DNA from: Palsa-513 sp036510225 | GTDB taxonomy: Bacteria; Actinomycetota; Thermoleophilia; Solirubrobacterales; Solirubrobacteraceae | Reading direction: 5' to 3' | DNA: 64,000 nt | NCBI GenBank assembly: GCA_036510225.1 | Contig: DATCEH010000029.1 | Span: 1-64,000 of the forward strand | Shown here: in pieces, positions 16,311 to 24,854 of the stretch | Position numbering within the stretch: position 1 is the first letter of the stretch | How the letters are laid out: each line of letters begins with the position of its first letter | Notes under the pieces: generated by a model | Databases searched by the model: none | Told to the model about the DNA's origin: nothing | Seen by the model: the letters and a program-made list of their open reading frames with translations, nothing else | Made by a program: the position numbers and the translations under genes

Positions 16311-18440
16311 CTACGAGTCGTAGATCCGCACGCGGTATTCGCCGAGCATGCGGGCCGCGCTGAACCGCGGGCCGAGCGTCCGCAGCGAGTGACGCATCCG
16401 CTCGATCCACGCCGCGGGAATCCCGTCGTCACCGACCGCCGAGAACATCGGTACCACCTCGTCCCGGAGGATCCGGTGGAGCTCGGCTCCCGTTCGTGAA
16501 TCCTGGGCCCGGTCGTCCGGGTCGGTCGCACCGTCCAGGGCCCAGCCGTTGCGCCCGTCGTAGGCCTCCGCCCACCACCCGTCGAGCACGCTCAGCTGGA
16601 GGCCGCCGTTGACGGCCGACTTCATCCCGCTCGTCCCGCTCGCCTCGAGCGGCGGGCGGGGGAGGTTGACCCAGACATCGCAGCCCCGCACCAGACGGGC
16701 GGCACTGTCGAGGTCGTAGTCCTCGAGAAACACGACCCGACGAGCGACCGCCTCGCTGCCCTTGAGGGCGAACAGCGACTGGAGGAGCCGCTTCGCGTCG
16801 TCGTCCCGCGGGTGGGCCTTGCCGGCGATGATCAGCTGAAGCGGACGGTCCCCGGCCAGGAGGTCGAGATTCGCCTGCTCCTCGACCAGCAGCCGCAGGC
16901 GCTTGTACGTCGCCAGCCGACGCGCGAAGCCGAGCGTCAGGACACCCGCATCGAAATCCTCCGCCGCCTCCGCGTAGGCCGCCGTGTCACCCCTTCCGAG
17001 CCGATCGATCGGACTGCGACGGCGAACGTATGAGGCCAGGTCGGCCCGCTGGGCGCACCGCGCCGCCCACAGCTCGGCGGCCGGGATCGCCTCGATCGGC
17101 TCCCACGTGGCCGGATCGGCGGCCCGGTCGGGCCAGGCCTCGCCGAGGTGACGATCGAGCAGGAGTCGCATCTCCGGGCCAATCCACGTCGGGACGTGCA
17201 CGCCGTTGGTGACGTGGGCGATCGGGATCTCGTCGGCCGGCCGACCCGGCCAGAGCTCCTGCCACATCGCCCGGGCGACCTCCCCGTGGCGCCGGCTGAC
17301 GGCGTTCGCTCGGCGGCTGCACCGCAGCGCGAGCTGTGTCACGCCGAACTGCTCGCCCTCCTCGTCGGGGTGCGACCGGCCGAGGCGGGCGAACGTCCGG
17401 CGATCCAGACCGAGCTCGTCGAGCACGCCCCCGACCGCGTGGAGCACCTGGTCGGTCGGATATGTGTCGTTCCCGGCCGGGACCGGCGTGTGGGTCGTGA
17501 AGACGGTCCGCTGCTTCGCCAGCTCGAGCGCCTGCTCCGGCCCGTGGCCCTTCGTCGTCTCGGCGCGCGCCAGCTCGAGGGTCGCGAATGCGGCGTGTCC
17601 CTCGTTGAGGTGAACCGTCGACGGATCGACCCCCAGCCGGTGGAGCATGCGCAGGCCGCCGACGCCGAGCAGGACGTACTGGGCAAGGCGGACCTGCGGA
17701 TCGGAGACGTACAGGCGCGAGGTGATCCACCGCGCCTGCGGCGGGTTGTCCGGCCGGTCGGTGTCCAGCAGGAATACCGCCACCCGGCCGACCGCGACCC
17801 TCCAGACCTGCGCCCGAACCTCGACCCCGGCGATCGGCAGGCTGATCGAGACCGGCTCGCCGCCCGGCTCTCTGACGAGGGCAGCCGGCACGCGTTGTGG
17901 GTCGGTCGCCGTCCAGTACTCGTGCTGCCACCCCGACGCGTCGAGGCGCTGGCGAAAGTAGCCCTCCCGGTACATCAGGCCGACGGCGACCAGCGGCGCA
18001 TCGTCGTCGGAGGCCTGCTTGACCAGGTCGCCGGCGAGTGCCCCGAGCCCGCCCGAGTAGACCGGCAGCGAGCAGTGGACCGCGTACTCGGCGCACAGGA
18101 AGGCCGTTGTGCGGCGCGATCCCGCTCCGCCGCCCGCGGGCTCGAGCTCGTCTGCGACGACCCCCTCGGCATCGGCCACCCGCGCCAGCAGCCGGTCGTC
18201 GGCGGTCGCGCGGGCCAGGCCCTCGGCGGACGCCTCCTGGAGGAGCCGGACGGGATTGGCGGCGCACAGCACCCAGCGCTCGGGATCGACCGCCGAGAAC
18301 AGCTCCGGTCCACCGGCAAGCCATGACCAGCGGTAGTTGTAGGCCAGCCTGGCGAGACCGGCCAGCGGCCGGGGCAGGCGTGCGGAGAGCGCCGCGGCCG
18401 CCCGCTCGAGGTCGGCGAGCCCGGCCTGCGGCGGTGTCAA
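16311..18440 (-). CDS. glgP: Alpha-glucan (glycogen) phosphorylase, alternative form
   Basis: A 709-aa protein of the bacterial/archaeal alternative phosphorylase group (with the DUF3417 N-terminal domain). N-terminal segments are LARLAYNYRWSWL and FLCAEYAVHCSLPVYSGGLG. Central motifs are VHLNEGHAAFATLEL, TTHTPVPAGNDTY and HVTNGVHVPTWIGPEM. The C-terminal catalytic lobe has FARRLATYKR, IAGKAHPRDD and EASGTSGMKSAVNGG, where the lysine region binds pyridoxal phosphate. It releases glucose-1-phosphate from storage glucan. The start is probably TTG at 18440-18438, because a TACACT -10-like box at 18472-18477 would place transcription about 20 bases upstream. No glycogen genes lie next to it. Confidence 0.93.
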   Translation of the reverse strand: MTPPQAGLADLERAAAALSARLPRPLAGLARLAYNYRWSWLAGGPELFSAVDPERWVLCAANPVRLLQEASAEGLARATADDRLLARVADAEGVVADELEPAGGGAGSRRTTAFLCAEYAVHCSLPVYSGGLGALAGDLVKQASDDDAPLVAVGLMYREGYFRQRLDASGWQHEYWTATDPQRVPAALVREPGGEPVSISLPIAGVEVRAQVWRVAVGRVAVFLLDTDRPDNPPQARWITSRLYVSDPQVRLAQYVLLGVGGLRMLHRLGVDPSTVHLNEGHAAFATLELARAETTKGHGPEQALELAKQRTVFTTHTPVPAGNDTYPTDQVLHAVGGVLDELGLDRRTFARLGRSHPDEEGEQFGVTQLALRCSRRANAVSRRHGEVARAMWQELWPGRPADEIPIAHVTNGVHVPTWIGPEMRLLLDRHLGEAWPDRAADPATWEPIEAIPAAELWAARCAQRADLASYVRRRSPIDRLGRGDTAAYAEAAEDFDAGVLTLGFARRLATYKRLRLLVEEQANLDLLAGDRPLQLIIAGKAHPRDDDAKRLLQSLFALKGSEAVARRVVFLEDYDLDSAARLVRGCDVWVNLPRPPLEASGTSGMKSAVNGGLQLSVLDGWWAEAYDGRNGWALDGATDPDDRAQDSRTGAELHRILRDEVVPMFSAVGDDGIPAAWIERMRHSLRTLGPRFSAARMLGEYRVRIYDS

Positions 18441-18471
18441 GATACGCGGATCCGGCGGCTGCCCACCGCGG

Positions 18472-18477
18472 TAGTGT
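18472..18477 (-). promoter_or_regulatory. Candidate -10 box for glgP
   Basis: TACACT on the minus strand, about 30 bases before the proposed TTG start of the phosphorylase gene. It would exclude the more distant upstream starts. No matching -35 was recognised. Confidence 0.35.
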
Positions 18478-18507
18478 AAGCAGAAGGCATGGGCCCTCCG
18501 GTGGCGC

Positions 18508-19674
18508 TCACGCTGCGCGACGCGATCGCCTCGAAGCACCGTCTGGAGTCAGGCGGACCGCGAGCAGGCAGACGTCGTCGTCGTGATCTGGGCTGTCGAG
18601 TCCCCGGACGAGGCCGGCGGCGAGCGTCTCGGGGTCGCCGTCCCGAGCGCCGTCCAAGCGGGAGCGCAGCCGTTCCATGCCCTCGACGAGCGAGCTCGAC
18701 CGGCGCTCGACAAGGCCGTCGGTGTACAGGACCAGGATGCTCCCGGGTGTCAGCGCAACGGTCGCCTGCGGCCTGCCGGACGCTCCCGAGCGGTGGGCGG
18801 CGAGCGGTTGGGAGCGGCCGTCCCAGACGAAGCGAGCCGCCTCGCCCGGACCCGCGACCAGGGGCGGCGGGTGACCGGCACAGGCCAGACGGAGCTCGCG
18901 CGAGTCGAGGTCGAGCTCGGCGTAGACGACTGTGGACATGCGCCCGCCGCCGTGTCGCCGGACGTAGGCGTCGAGCGCGCCGAGCAGCGCGCCGGGACCG
19001 AGCCCGGTCAGGGCCAGTGCCCGGACTGCGCTGCGAAGCTGGCCCATCGCGGCCGCCGCGTCGAGACCCCGGCCGACCACGTCACCGACGACGAGCCCGG
19101 CCGTCTCGCCCTCGGTGAGCCAGAAGGCGTCGTACCAGTCGCCGCCGACCTCCAGGCCGCGGACGCCGGGATGATAGGCGACGGCGACGCCGAGGCCCGG
19201 TCCGGCAGGGAGGTCCCCGGAGAGCATGCTGAGCTGGAGCCGGCGGGCGATCGCCTCCTCGCGCCGCCGGGCGGCGAGCAGGTCCTGCTCGTAGCGTCGC
19301 CGTTCGGTCGCGTCGAAGATCGACGTGTTGACGACCGCCGGGCGCCGCCCGTCAGCAGGCCGCAGGACGGAGTTGACGAGCGTCGTCAGGACCGATCCGT
19401 CCGCGCGGAGGACGTCGAGCGCGATCTCCCGGAGCGAGCCCTGCACCCCTAGGAGCGGACCACAGTGCGTCTCGTAGAAGAGCCTTCCGCCCGGTGAGAG
19501 CAGTTCCGCGAAGCGCTTTACCCCGACCAGGTCCCCGCGCGTCAGGCCGGTCCAGGATTCGAACGTCCGGTTGACCCTGATGATCGTCCCATCGGGCCTC
19601 GTCGTGACGTATCCGACCGGCGCGTCCTCGAAGAAGTCCTCGGCCGTGGCCTCGAAACCGCCGCCGGCGATCAC
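18508..19674 (-). CDS. PAS domain plus PP2C/SpoIIE-type serine phosphatase (RsbP-like)
   Basis: A 388-aa two-part protein. A PAS domain occupies about residues 10-115 (FFEDAPVGYVTTRPDGTIIRVN, WTGLTRGDLVG). A short helical linker with FDATERRRYEQDLL leads to a PP2C phosphatase domain from about 150. That domain has EVGGDWYDAF and GLVVGDVVGRGLDAAAAM, whose aspartates bind metal, then YTDGLVERR and DDDVCLLAVR. This is the architecture of RsbP, which dephosphorylates an RsbV-type anti-anti-sigma factor under energy stress. GTG at 19674 overlaps the stop of the hydrolase gene by four bases. The RsbQ-like and STAS genes upstream make the RsbP role likely; the PAS ligand is unknown. Confidence 0.92.
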   Translation of the reverse strand: MIAGGGFEATAEDFFEDAPVGYVTTRPDGTIIRVNRTFESWTGLTRGDLVGVKRFAELLSPGGRLFYETHCGPLLGVQGSLREIALDVLRADGSVLTTLVNSVLRPADGRRPAVVNTSIFDATERRRYEQDLLAARRREEAIARRLQLSMLSGDLPAGPGLGVAVAYHPGVRGLEVGGDWYDAFWLTEGETAGLVVGDVVGRGLDAAAAMGQLRSAVRALALTGLGPGALLGALDAYVRRHGGGRMSTVVYAELDLDSRELRLACAGHPPPLVAGPGEAARFVWDGRSQPLAAHRSGASGRPQATVALTPGSILVLYTDGLVERRSSSLVEGMERLRSRLDGARDGDPETLAAGLVRGLDSPDHDDDVCLLAVRLTPDGASRRSRRAA

Positions 19675-20468
19675 GTGGCCAGGAATGCCCTGATTGCCGC
19701 GACGGTCTCCTCGGGCGCACTGAGGTTCGGGCAGTGGCCGGTCGCCTCCAGCTGGACGAGCCGGCTCCCGCGGAGCCGGCTGTGAACGTAGGAACCGATT
19801 GCCTCCGGGGCGATCACGTCGTCCGAGCACTGGAGGATCAGGCTGGGCGTGGTCATCCGGGCGAGGTCCGACCGGTTGTCGGAGAGGAACGTCACGCGGG
19901 CGAAGTGCCTGGCGATCGCGGGGTCGGCCCGGCAGAAGCTCTCGGTCAGCTCCCGGCCCAGCTGCGGGCGATCCGGATTGCCCATGATCACCGGCGCGAT
20001 CTCGCCCGACCACGCCAGGTAGTTGCTGTCCATCGAATCCAGCAGACCGTCGATGTCCTGCCGGCTGAAGCCGCCGGTGTAGTCGGTGTCATCGATGTAC
20101 CGGGGCGACGGCCCGATCATCACGAGCCGCCCGAATCGCTCGGGCTCGGCGGCCGCGGCCAGGCCACCGATCATCGCGGAGACCGAATGGCCGACGAAGA
20201 CGATGTCCTCGAGCGCGAGCTCCCGGCAGATCTCGAGTACGTCCTCGGCATACCCCCCGAGCGTCGCGTACCGCTCGCGGTCGAAGGCTGACGCGTCAGA
20301 CCCGCCGGCGCCGACGTGGTCGAAGAGGATCACCCGGTGATCCTCGGCGAAGGCCGGCCAGACGTAGCGCCACATGTTCTGATCGCAGCCGAACCCGTGC
20401 GCCAGGACGATCGGCCGGGCGTCGGGCGGTCCGTGCTCGACGACGTTGTTGCGCTCGGTCGCGGTCAC
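19671..20468 (-). CDS. Alpha/beta hydrolase, RsbQ-like
   Basis: A 265-aa alpha/beta hydrolase. The N-terminus (RNNVVEHGPPDARPIVLAHG and FGCDQNMWRYVWPAF) closely resembles RsbQ and the plant D14/KAI2 receptors. The triad is S95 in VGHSVSAM, the aspartate of LQCSDDVIAP and the histidine of LEATGHCPNLS. In Bacillus subtilis RsbQ is needed for RsbP phosphatase activity and probably supplies or senses a small hydrophobic ligand. Here the gene sits exactly between the STAS protein and the PAS-phosphatase, with four-base overlaps on both sides. That strongly supports an RsbQP stress pair. GTG at 20468 is the overlapping start. Confidence 0.9.
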   Translation of the reverse strand: MTATERNNVVEHGPPDARPIVLAHGFGCDQNMWRYVWPAFAEDHRVILFDHVGAGGSDASAFDRERYATLGGYAEDVLEICRELALEDIVFVGHSVSAMIGGLAAAAEPERFGRLVMIGPSPRYIDDTDYTGGFSRQDIDGLLDSMDSNYLAWSGEIAPVIMGNPDRPQLGRELTESFCRADPAIARHFARVTFLSDNRSDLARMTTPSLILQCSDDVIAPEAIGSYVHSRLRGSRLVQLEATGHCPNLSAPEETVAAIRAFLAT

Positions 20469-20836
20469 CGCAGATCTCCGGCCGACCCCGGTGCGTTCTC
20501 GATCGGGAGCAGCTCGATCATTCCGGTCATCTCCAGCACCTGCCTGACGCCCGGCGCGAGGTCCGGTCCGATCCGCAGCGTCCAACCCTCGCGATCGACG
20601 GCCTCCAGCAGGGCGTCGATCGCCCGGAGTCCCGAGGAGTCGACGAACGCGAGCTCGGAGAGCTCGAGCAGGACAGGCCGGCTCGCGAGCTCCTCCCGCA
20701 GGCCAGTGGCGAACTGGTCGGCCGTGGCGATGTCCAGCTCGCCGGCCACGCCGACCACGGTCCGCTCGCCCGAGCGCTCGACCGTCAACCGGAGCGCGGG
20801 CTGATCGGGCGGCAGGGCCGTCACCGCCGCGTACAT
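20465..20836 (-). CDS. STAS-domain anti-sigma factor antagonist (RsbV-like)
   Basis: A 123-aa single STAS domain. The order GVAGELDIATADQF, RPVLLELSELAFVDSSGLRAI and LRIGPDLAPGVRQVLEMTGM is standard. The phosphorylatable serine is S67 in FVDSSGLR. Unphosphorylated antagonists of this type bind an RsbW-like kinase and free a sigma factor; the RsbP-like phosphatase encoded two genes downstream is the obvious activator. No RsbW kinase or sigma-B gene is visible nearby, so those partners are elsewhere. ATG at 20836 is used; a GTG four codons later is possible. First gene of the three-gene set. Confidence 0.93.
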   Translation of the reverse strand: MYAAVTALPPDQPALRLTVERSGERTVVGVAGELDIATADQFATGLREELASRPVLLELSELAFVDSSGLRAIDALLEAVDREGWTLRIGPDLAPGVRQVLEMTGMIELLPIENAPGSAGDLR

Positions 20837-20932
20837 GAACGAGGCCCCGTCCGAGCGTCCGCGACACCAGCGAGCCGGACCTCAAGACGGCTAGTCACCA
20901 ACCACACGAGCCGACTCTATCCGCCTTTCCGA

Positions 20933-21793
20933 TCAGGCGGACCGCAGGAGGATCCGGTTGCCCGACGGGTCGCTCGCCAGCACGCCCTCGGGGTGGAGCT
21001 CGGCCCTCTCACCGAGTCGAGCCACGATCGGAGCCGGGTCGGCGACGACCAGCTCGAAGTGGAGCATGCCCAACGACCCGGCCGCCGGCGCCGGCGCGCC
21101 GTCGGTGTGGGCGTGGTTGAGCCCGACGTGATGGTGGTAGCCGCCGGCCGCGAGCATCGACGAGACCGGGAAGCGGATCATCACGTCGAGTCCGATCACG
21201 TCGCGATAGAACGCCTCGGCGGCCGCCGCGTCGGCCACGCAGAGGTGGACGTGACCCATCTCGGTGCCGACCTCGACCTGCTGCGGCGGGACCGACCGGC
21301 CGTCGGACGAGGCGATCGCCCCGTAGAGGTCCAGCGGGTCGGTCGCCATCCTGACGTGCCCGTCCTCCAGGGGCCAGTCCTCGAGCGGACGGTCGGCGTA
21401 GACCTCGATCCCGTTGCCGTCCGGGTCGTCGAGGTAGATCGACTCGCACACGAGGTGGTCGGCGAACCCGGTCAGCGCCCCCCGGGAGAGGATCAGGCGC
21501 TGGATCGACCGGGCGAGCTCGAGGCGGGAGACGACGCGGATCGCCAGGTGGAAGAGGCCGGTCGTGCCGATCGCCGGGAGCGCCTCGCGATCCTCGACGA
21601 GCACGACGAGATCCTCGGCGCCAGCGCCCAGCACGGCGGTCTCGTCATCGACGCGGTGCATCCATAGGCCGAGCACGCCGGCATAGAAGGCCAGTGCGCG
21701 CTTCAGATCCGAGACGACCAGTGTGACGGCGCCGATCCGGGCGCCCGGATCGATGCCGGTGCCCAGCTGAACCGGAACGGGTGTTCCGGTCAT
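20933..21793 (-). CDS. Two-domain VOC (glyoxalase/extradiol dioxygenase-like) protein
   Basis: A 286-aa protein with two vicinal-oxygen-chelate modules. The first (about residues 20-135) has IGAVTLVVSDLKRALAFYAG and ends in DPDGNGIEVYADRP. The second (from about 180) has MGHVHLCVADAAAAEAFYRD, HHHVGLNHA and ends DPSGNRILL. Candidate metal ligands are H184 or H186 in the second module and the glutamate of LHFELVVAD. The layout matches CatE-like catechol-2,3-dioxygenases, but many such proteins have other or unknown substrates. It lies downstream of rplQ with a 16-base gap and may be read with it. Enzyme class is confident, reaction is not. Confidence 0.88.
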   Translation of the reverse strand: MTGTPVPVQLGTGIDPGARIGAVTLVVSDLKRALAFYAGVLGLWMHRVDDETAVLGAGAEDLVVLVEDREALPAIGTTGLFHLAIRVVSRLELARSIQRLILSRGALTGFADHLVCESIYLDDPDGNGIEVYADRPLEDWPLEDGHVRMATDPLDLYGAIASSDGRSVPPQQVEVGTEMGHVHLCVADAAAAEAFYRDVIGLDVMIRFPVSSMLAAGGYHHHVGLNHAHTDGAPAPAAGSLGMLHFELVVADPAPIVARLGERAELHPEGVLASDPSGNRILLRSA

Positions 21794-21809
21794 CGGTTGC
21801 CCGGTCGTC

Positions 21810-22163
21810 TCAGACGAGCTCCAGGAAGACCATCTCGGTCGAGTCCGACTGCCGCGGTCCGAGCTTGAGGATCCGCGTGTACCCGCCCGGGCGCGTCTCG
21901 TAGCGGGGCGCGACCTCCTCGAAGAGCCGGTGGACGATGAACTTGTCCTGGCCCAGCGCGGAGAGCGCCTGACGCCGAGCGTGGAGGTCCCCGCGCTTGG
22001 CCAGCGTGATCAGCTTCTCGACCTCCGGCTTGACGGCCTTGGCCTTGGCCTGGCTGGTCTTGATCCGCTCGTGCTCGATGACCTCCTTGCAGAGGTTCCG
22101 AAGCAGCGCCTTGCGATGTGCCGAGTCGCGGCTGAGCTTGTGTCGTGTCTTCTGATGGCGCAT
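21810..22163 (-). CDS. rplQ: 50S ribosomal protein L17
   Basis: A 117-aa protein with the L17 signature MRHQKTRHKLSRDSAHRKAL, LCKEVIEHERIKTS and the C-terminal GGYTRILKLGPRQSDSTEM. Normal length. It follows rpoA by 20 bases, the standard end of the alpha operon. Confidence 0.98.
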   Translation of the reverse strand: MRHQKTRHKLSRDSAHRKALLRNLCKEVIEHERIKTSQAKAKAVKPEVEKLITLAKRGDLHARRQALSALGQDKFIVHRLFEEVAPRYETRPGGYTRILKLGPRQSDSTEMVFLELV

Positions 22164-22183
22164 CGCCAGGTCTCCTTGGTCCG

Positions 22184-23161
22184 CTAGTCCTGCCGCAGGT
22201 GCAGGCCGCGGGCTTCGAGCGTCTCGATCACTTCGTCGATCGACTTCTTACCGAAGTTCGGGATCGCGTTGAGCTCGGCCTCGGACTTCGAGATCAGATC
22301 CCCGACCGTCTGGATGCCGGCCCGCTTGAGGCAGTTGTACGAACGCACGCCGAGCTCGAGCTCCTCGATCAGGATGCCCCACTCCTCGCCCTGCATGGCC
22401 GCCGGGACGGCGCCGGCCGGCCCGTGTCCGAGACCGCCGTCGAGCGCGCCGTGGGGCCCCTCGCGAAGCTCGGCCAGCCGCTCGACGTCGGTGAAGATCG
22501 CCAGCTGGCTGATCAGCAGCTCGGCCGCCTCGCGCAGCGCCGCCGACGGCTCGACCGAACCGTCGGTCTCGATGTCCAGCGTCAGCTTGTCGAAGTCGGT
22601 CTTCTGGCCGACGCGGGCCTGCTCGACCGCATAGGCGACCCGCCTCACCGGCGAGAAGATCGAGTCGATCGGGATCACGCCGATCGGCTGGTCGGGCGAC
22701 TTGTTCTCCTCTGCCGGACGGTACCCCCGGCCGCGGCCGACGGTCAGGTAGAGCTCGAGCTTGGTCTTCTTCTCGAGCGTCGCGATGTGCACGTCCGGGT
22801 TGAGGACCTCGACGCCTGACGGCAGGTCGATGTCCTTCGCCGTGATCTCCCCCGGTCCGGTCGCGACAAGCCCGGCCTCGACCTCGCTGGCGTCGGAGTG
22901 CATCCGGCAGACGACGCCCTTCAGGTTCAGGACGATGTCGGTCACGTCCTCGGTGACACCCTTGATCGTCGAGAACTCGTGGGCGACCCCCTCGATCCGG
23001 ACGCTGGTCACGGCGGCACCGGCCAGCGACGACAGGAGTACCCGCCGCAGCGAGTTGCCGAACGTGTAGCCGAAGCCGCGGTCGAGCGGCTCGATCACAA
23101 ACGAGCCGCGGTTCTCCTCAACGGACTCGCTAGTGATCCGGGGGATTTGAAAATCAAGCAT
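22184..23161 (-). CDS. rpoA: RNA polymerase alpha subunit
   Basis: A 325-aa protein. The N-terminal dimerisation domain has FVIEPLDRGFGYTFGNSLRR and VLLSSLAGAAVTSVRIEGV. The C-terminal domain, from about residue 250, has ELELGVRSYNCLKRAGIQTV and IPNFGKKSIDEV for UP-element and activator contact. The interdomain linker is longer than usual (EGPHGALDGGLGHGPAGAVP), glycine/alanine-rich. ATG at 23161 has a TTAGGACC SD nearby and gives the standard MLDFQIPRI start; the frame open to 23188 adds only unsupported residues. Lies between rpsD and rplQ as in most bacteria. Confidence 0.98.
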   Translation of the reverse strand: MLDFQIPRITSESVEENRGSFVIEPLDRGFGYTFGNSLRRVLLSSLAGAAVTSVRIEGVAHEFSTIKGVTEDVTDIVLNLKGVVCRMHSDASEVEAGLVATGPGEITAKDIDLPSGVEVLNPDVHIATLEKKTKLELYLTVGRGRGYRPAEENKSPDQPIGVIPIDSIFSPVRRVAYAVEQARVGQKTDFDKLTLDIETDGSVEPSAALREAAELLISQLAIFTDVERLAELREGPHGALDGGLGHGPAGAVPAAMQGEEWGILIEELELGVRSYNCLKRAGIQTVGDLISKSEAELNAIPNFGKKSIDEVIETLEARGLHLRQD

Positions 23162-23232
23162 CGGGGTCCTAACGTCGTCGTGTTTCAAGTCCAGGACGCC
23201 AACGGGCGCCGGATCAGGCGTAGTGAAGCTTG

Positions 23233-23853
23233 CTACTTGGAGTAGAGCTCGACGATGAGCTGCTCCTGCACGGGCGCCGCGACCTCCCGGCGCTCAGGCT
23301 TGCGCAGGATCTTGGCGGTCAGCGAGTCGTGGTCGGCCTGCAACCACGCGGGAACCTGACCGGTCAGCTCAGTTGCGTCGCGAATGACCTGCTCTGCGGC
23401 CGTCGAGGCCTTCACGGCGATCACGTCGCCGGGGCGGACCTGGAAGCTTGGGATGTCGACCCGGCGGCCGTTGACCGTCCAGTGTCCGTGACGGACAAGC
23501 TGGCGCGACTGGCGGCGTGACGCGGCGAAGCCGAGCCGGACGAGCACGTTGTCGAGGCGGCACTCGAGCAGGGTCAGCAGGTTCTCACCGGTGATTCCCG
23601 CCTGCCGCGACGCCTTCTCGTAGTAGCCCTGGAACTGCTTCTCGAGAATCCCGTAGTACCGCTTGGCCTTTTGCTTCTCACGCAGCTGGAGGCGGTACTC
23701 GCTCTGCTTCTGGCGACCGCGGCCGTGCTCGCCCGGCGGGTAGGCCCGGCGCTCTACGCCGCACTTGTCGGTCAGGCAGCGCTCGCCCTTGAGGAACAGC
23801 TTCTGCCCCTCGCGGCGGCACTGCTTGCACTGCGGAGATGTGTCTCTTGCCAT
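23233..23853 (-). CDS. rpsD: 30S ribosomal protein S4
   Basis: A 206-aa protein. The N-terminal zinc-site type is visible (CKQCRREGQKLFLKGERC and CGVERR, four cysteines). It continues with YPPGEHGRGRQKQSEY, LRLDNVLVRLGFAASRRQSR-type core and an S4 RNA-binding motif. Normal length. It nucleates 30S assembly and often regulates the alpha operon; no leader structure was assigned here. Confidence 0.98.
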   Translation of the reverse strand: MARDTSPQCKQCRREGQKLFLKGERCLTDKCGVERRAYPPGEHGRGRQKQSEYRLQLREKQKAKRYYGILEKQFQGYYEKASRQAGITGENLLTLLECRLDNVLVRLGFAASRRQSRQLVRHGHWTVNGRRVDIPSFQVRPGDVIAVKASTAAEQVIRDATELTGQVPAWLQADHDSLTAKILRKPERREVAAPVQEQLIVELYSK

Positions 23854-23870
23854 CTGTGGACCCTCTGCGA

Positions 23871-24266
23871 TCAGACTCGGCGCCGCTTGCGGGGGCGGCA
23901 GCCGTTGTGGGCTTGCGGGGTGACGTCCTTGACGCCGGTGACCTCGAGGCCGGCTGCCTGGAGCGAGCGAATCGCCGTCTCCCGGCCTGAGCCGGGTCCC
24001 TTGACGAACACCTCGACCTTCTGAAGACCCTGCTCGATGCCCTTGCGAGCCGCCGCGTCGGCGGTCACCTGCGCCGCGAACGGGGTCGACTTGCGCGAGC
24101 CCTTGAAGCCGGCTCCACCGGCCGACTCCCAGGCGATCACGTTGCCCGACTGGTCGGTCAGCGAGACGATCGTGTTGTTGAATGAAGTCTTGATGTGGGC
24201 CTGGCCGATCGGGATGTTCTTCTTCGGCTTGCGCCGACCCCGCGGTGGACGCTTGGGTGCGGGCAT
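23871..24266 (-). CDS. rpsK: 30S ribosomal protein S11
   Basis: A 131-aa protein with KKNIPIGQAHIKTSFNNTIV, DQSGNVIAWESAGGAGFKGS and the C-terminal DVTPQAHNGCRPRKRRRV, all typical. Its start directly abuts the rpsM stop, with no gap, so the two are coupled. Confidence 0.98.
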   Translation of the reverse strand: MPAPKRPPRGRRKPKKNIPIGQAHIKTSFNNTIVSLTDQSGNVIAWESAGGAGFKGSRKSTPFAAQVTADAAARKGIEQGLQKVEVFVKGPGSGRETAIRSLQAAGLEVTGVKDVTPQAHNGCRPRKRRRV

Positions 24267-24650
24267 CTACTTCTTACCTGCCTTCTTCTTGCCGGCGACC
24301 TGCATCCGCTTGGGACCCTTGCGCGTCCGGGCGTTGGTCTTCGTCTTCTGACCGCGCACCGGCAGGCCGCGGCGGTGGCGGATCCCCCGGTAGCAGCCGA
24401 TCTCGGTCAGGCGCTTGATGTCCTGCGAGCGCTCACGGCGAAGATCGCCCTCGACGGTCAGGTCGGTGTCGATGATGTCGCGAAGCTTGCCGACCTCGGC
24501 CTCGGTCAGGTCGCGCACGTACGTGTCGTGCGAGATCCCGACGGAGTCGAGCAGCTTGCCCGCGGTGGGGCGCCCGACGCCATAGATGTATGTGAGGCCA
24601 ATCTCGACGCGCTTGTTCAGCGGCAGGTTGACACCGGAAATCCGTGCCAT
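24267..24650 (-). CDS. rpsM: 30S ribosomal protein S13
   Basis: A 127-aa protein: MARISGVNLPLNKRVEIGLT, YIYGVGRPTA, RRERSQDIKRLTEIGCYRG and RHRRGLPVRGQKTKTNARTR. The C-terminal lysine-rich tail (KKKAGKK) reaches between 30S-bound tRNAs in the family. It lies four bases after rpmJ. Confidence 0.98.
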   Translation of the reverse strand: MARISGVNLPLNKRVEIGLTYIYGVGRPTAGKLLDSVGISHDTYVRDLTEAEVGKLRDIIDTDLTVEGDLRRERSQDIKRLTEIGCYRGIRHRRGLPVRGQKTKTNARTRKGPKRMQVAGKKKAGKK

Positions 24651-24654
24651 ACCC

Positions 24655-24768
24655 CTAGCCCTGACGCTGCTTGTGGCGCGGGTTCTTGCAGATCACGAGC
24701 ACGTTTCCGTGCCTGCGGATGATCTTGCACTTCTCGCACATCGGCCTGACCGACGGTCTTACCTTCAT
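24655..24768 (-). CDS. rpmJ: 50S ribosomal protein L36 (zinc-binding type)
   Basis: A 37-aa protein from ATG at 24768 to TAG at 24655. It reads MKVRPSVRPMCEKCKIIRRH then GNVLVICKNPRHKQRQG, with the zinc ligands CxxC, C and H in place. Usually infA lies directly upstream; here map is next, 86 bases away. Confidence 0.97.
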   Translation of the reverse strand: MKVRPSVRPMCEKCKIIRRHGNVLVICKNPRHKQRQG

Positions 24769-24854
24769 GATCCCTTTCGGCTGGTCCAGTCGAGTCGGCT
24801 CTGGCTGCCGGTTCGGCCGCCGCTACCGCTCACGGATACGCATTCGCGCTCGGG

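Noticed and set aside
22898..24024. Plus-strand frames opposite rpoA and rpsD
   Set aside because: Leu/Arg-rich mirror frames of minus-strand ribosomal genes.
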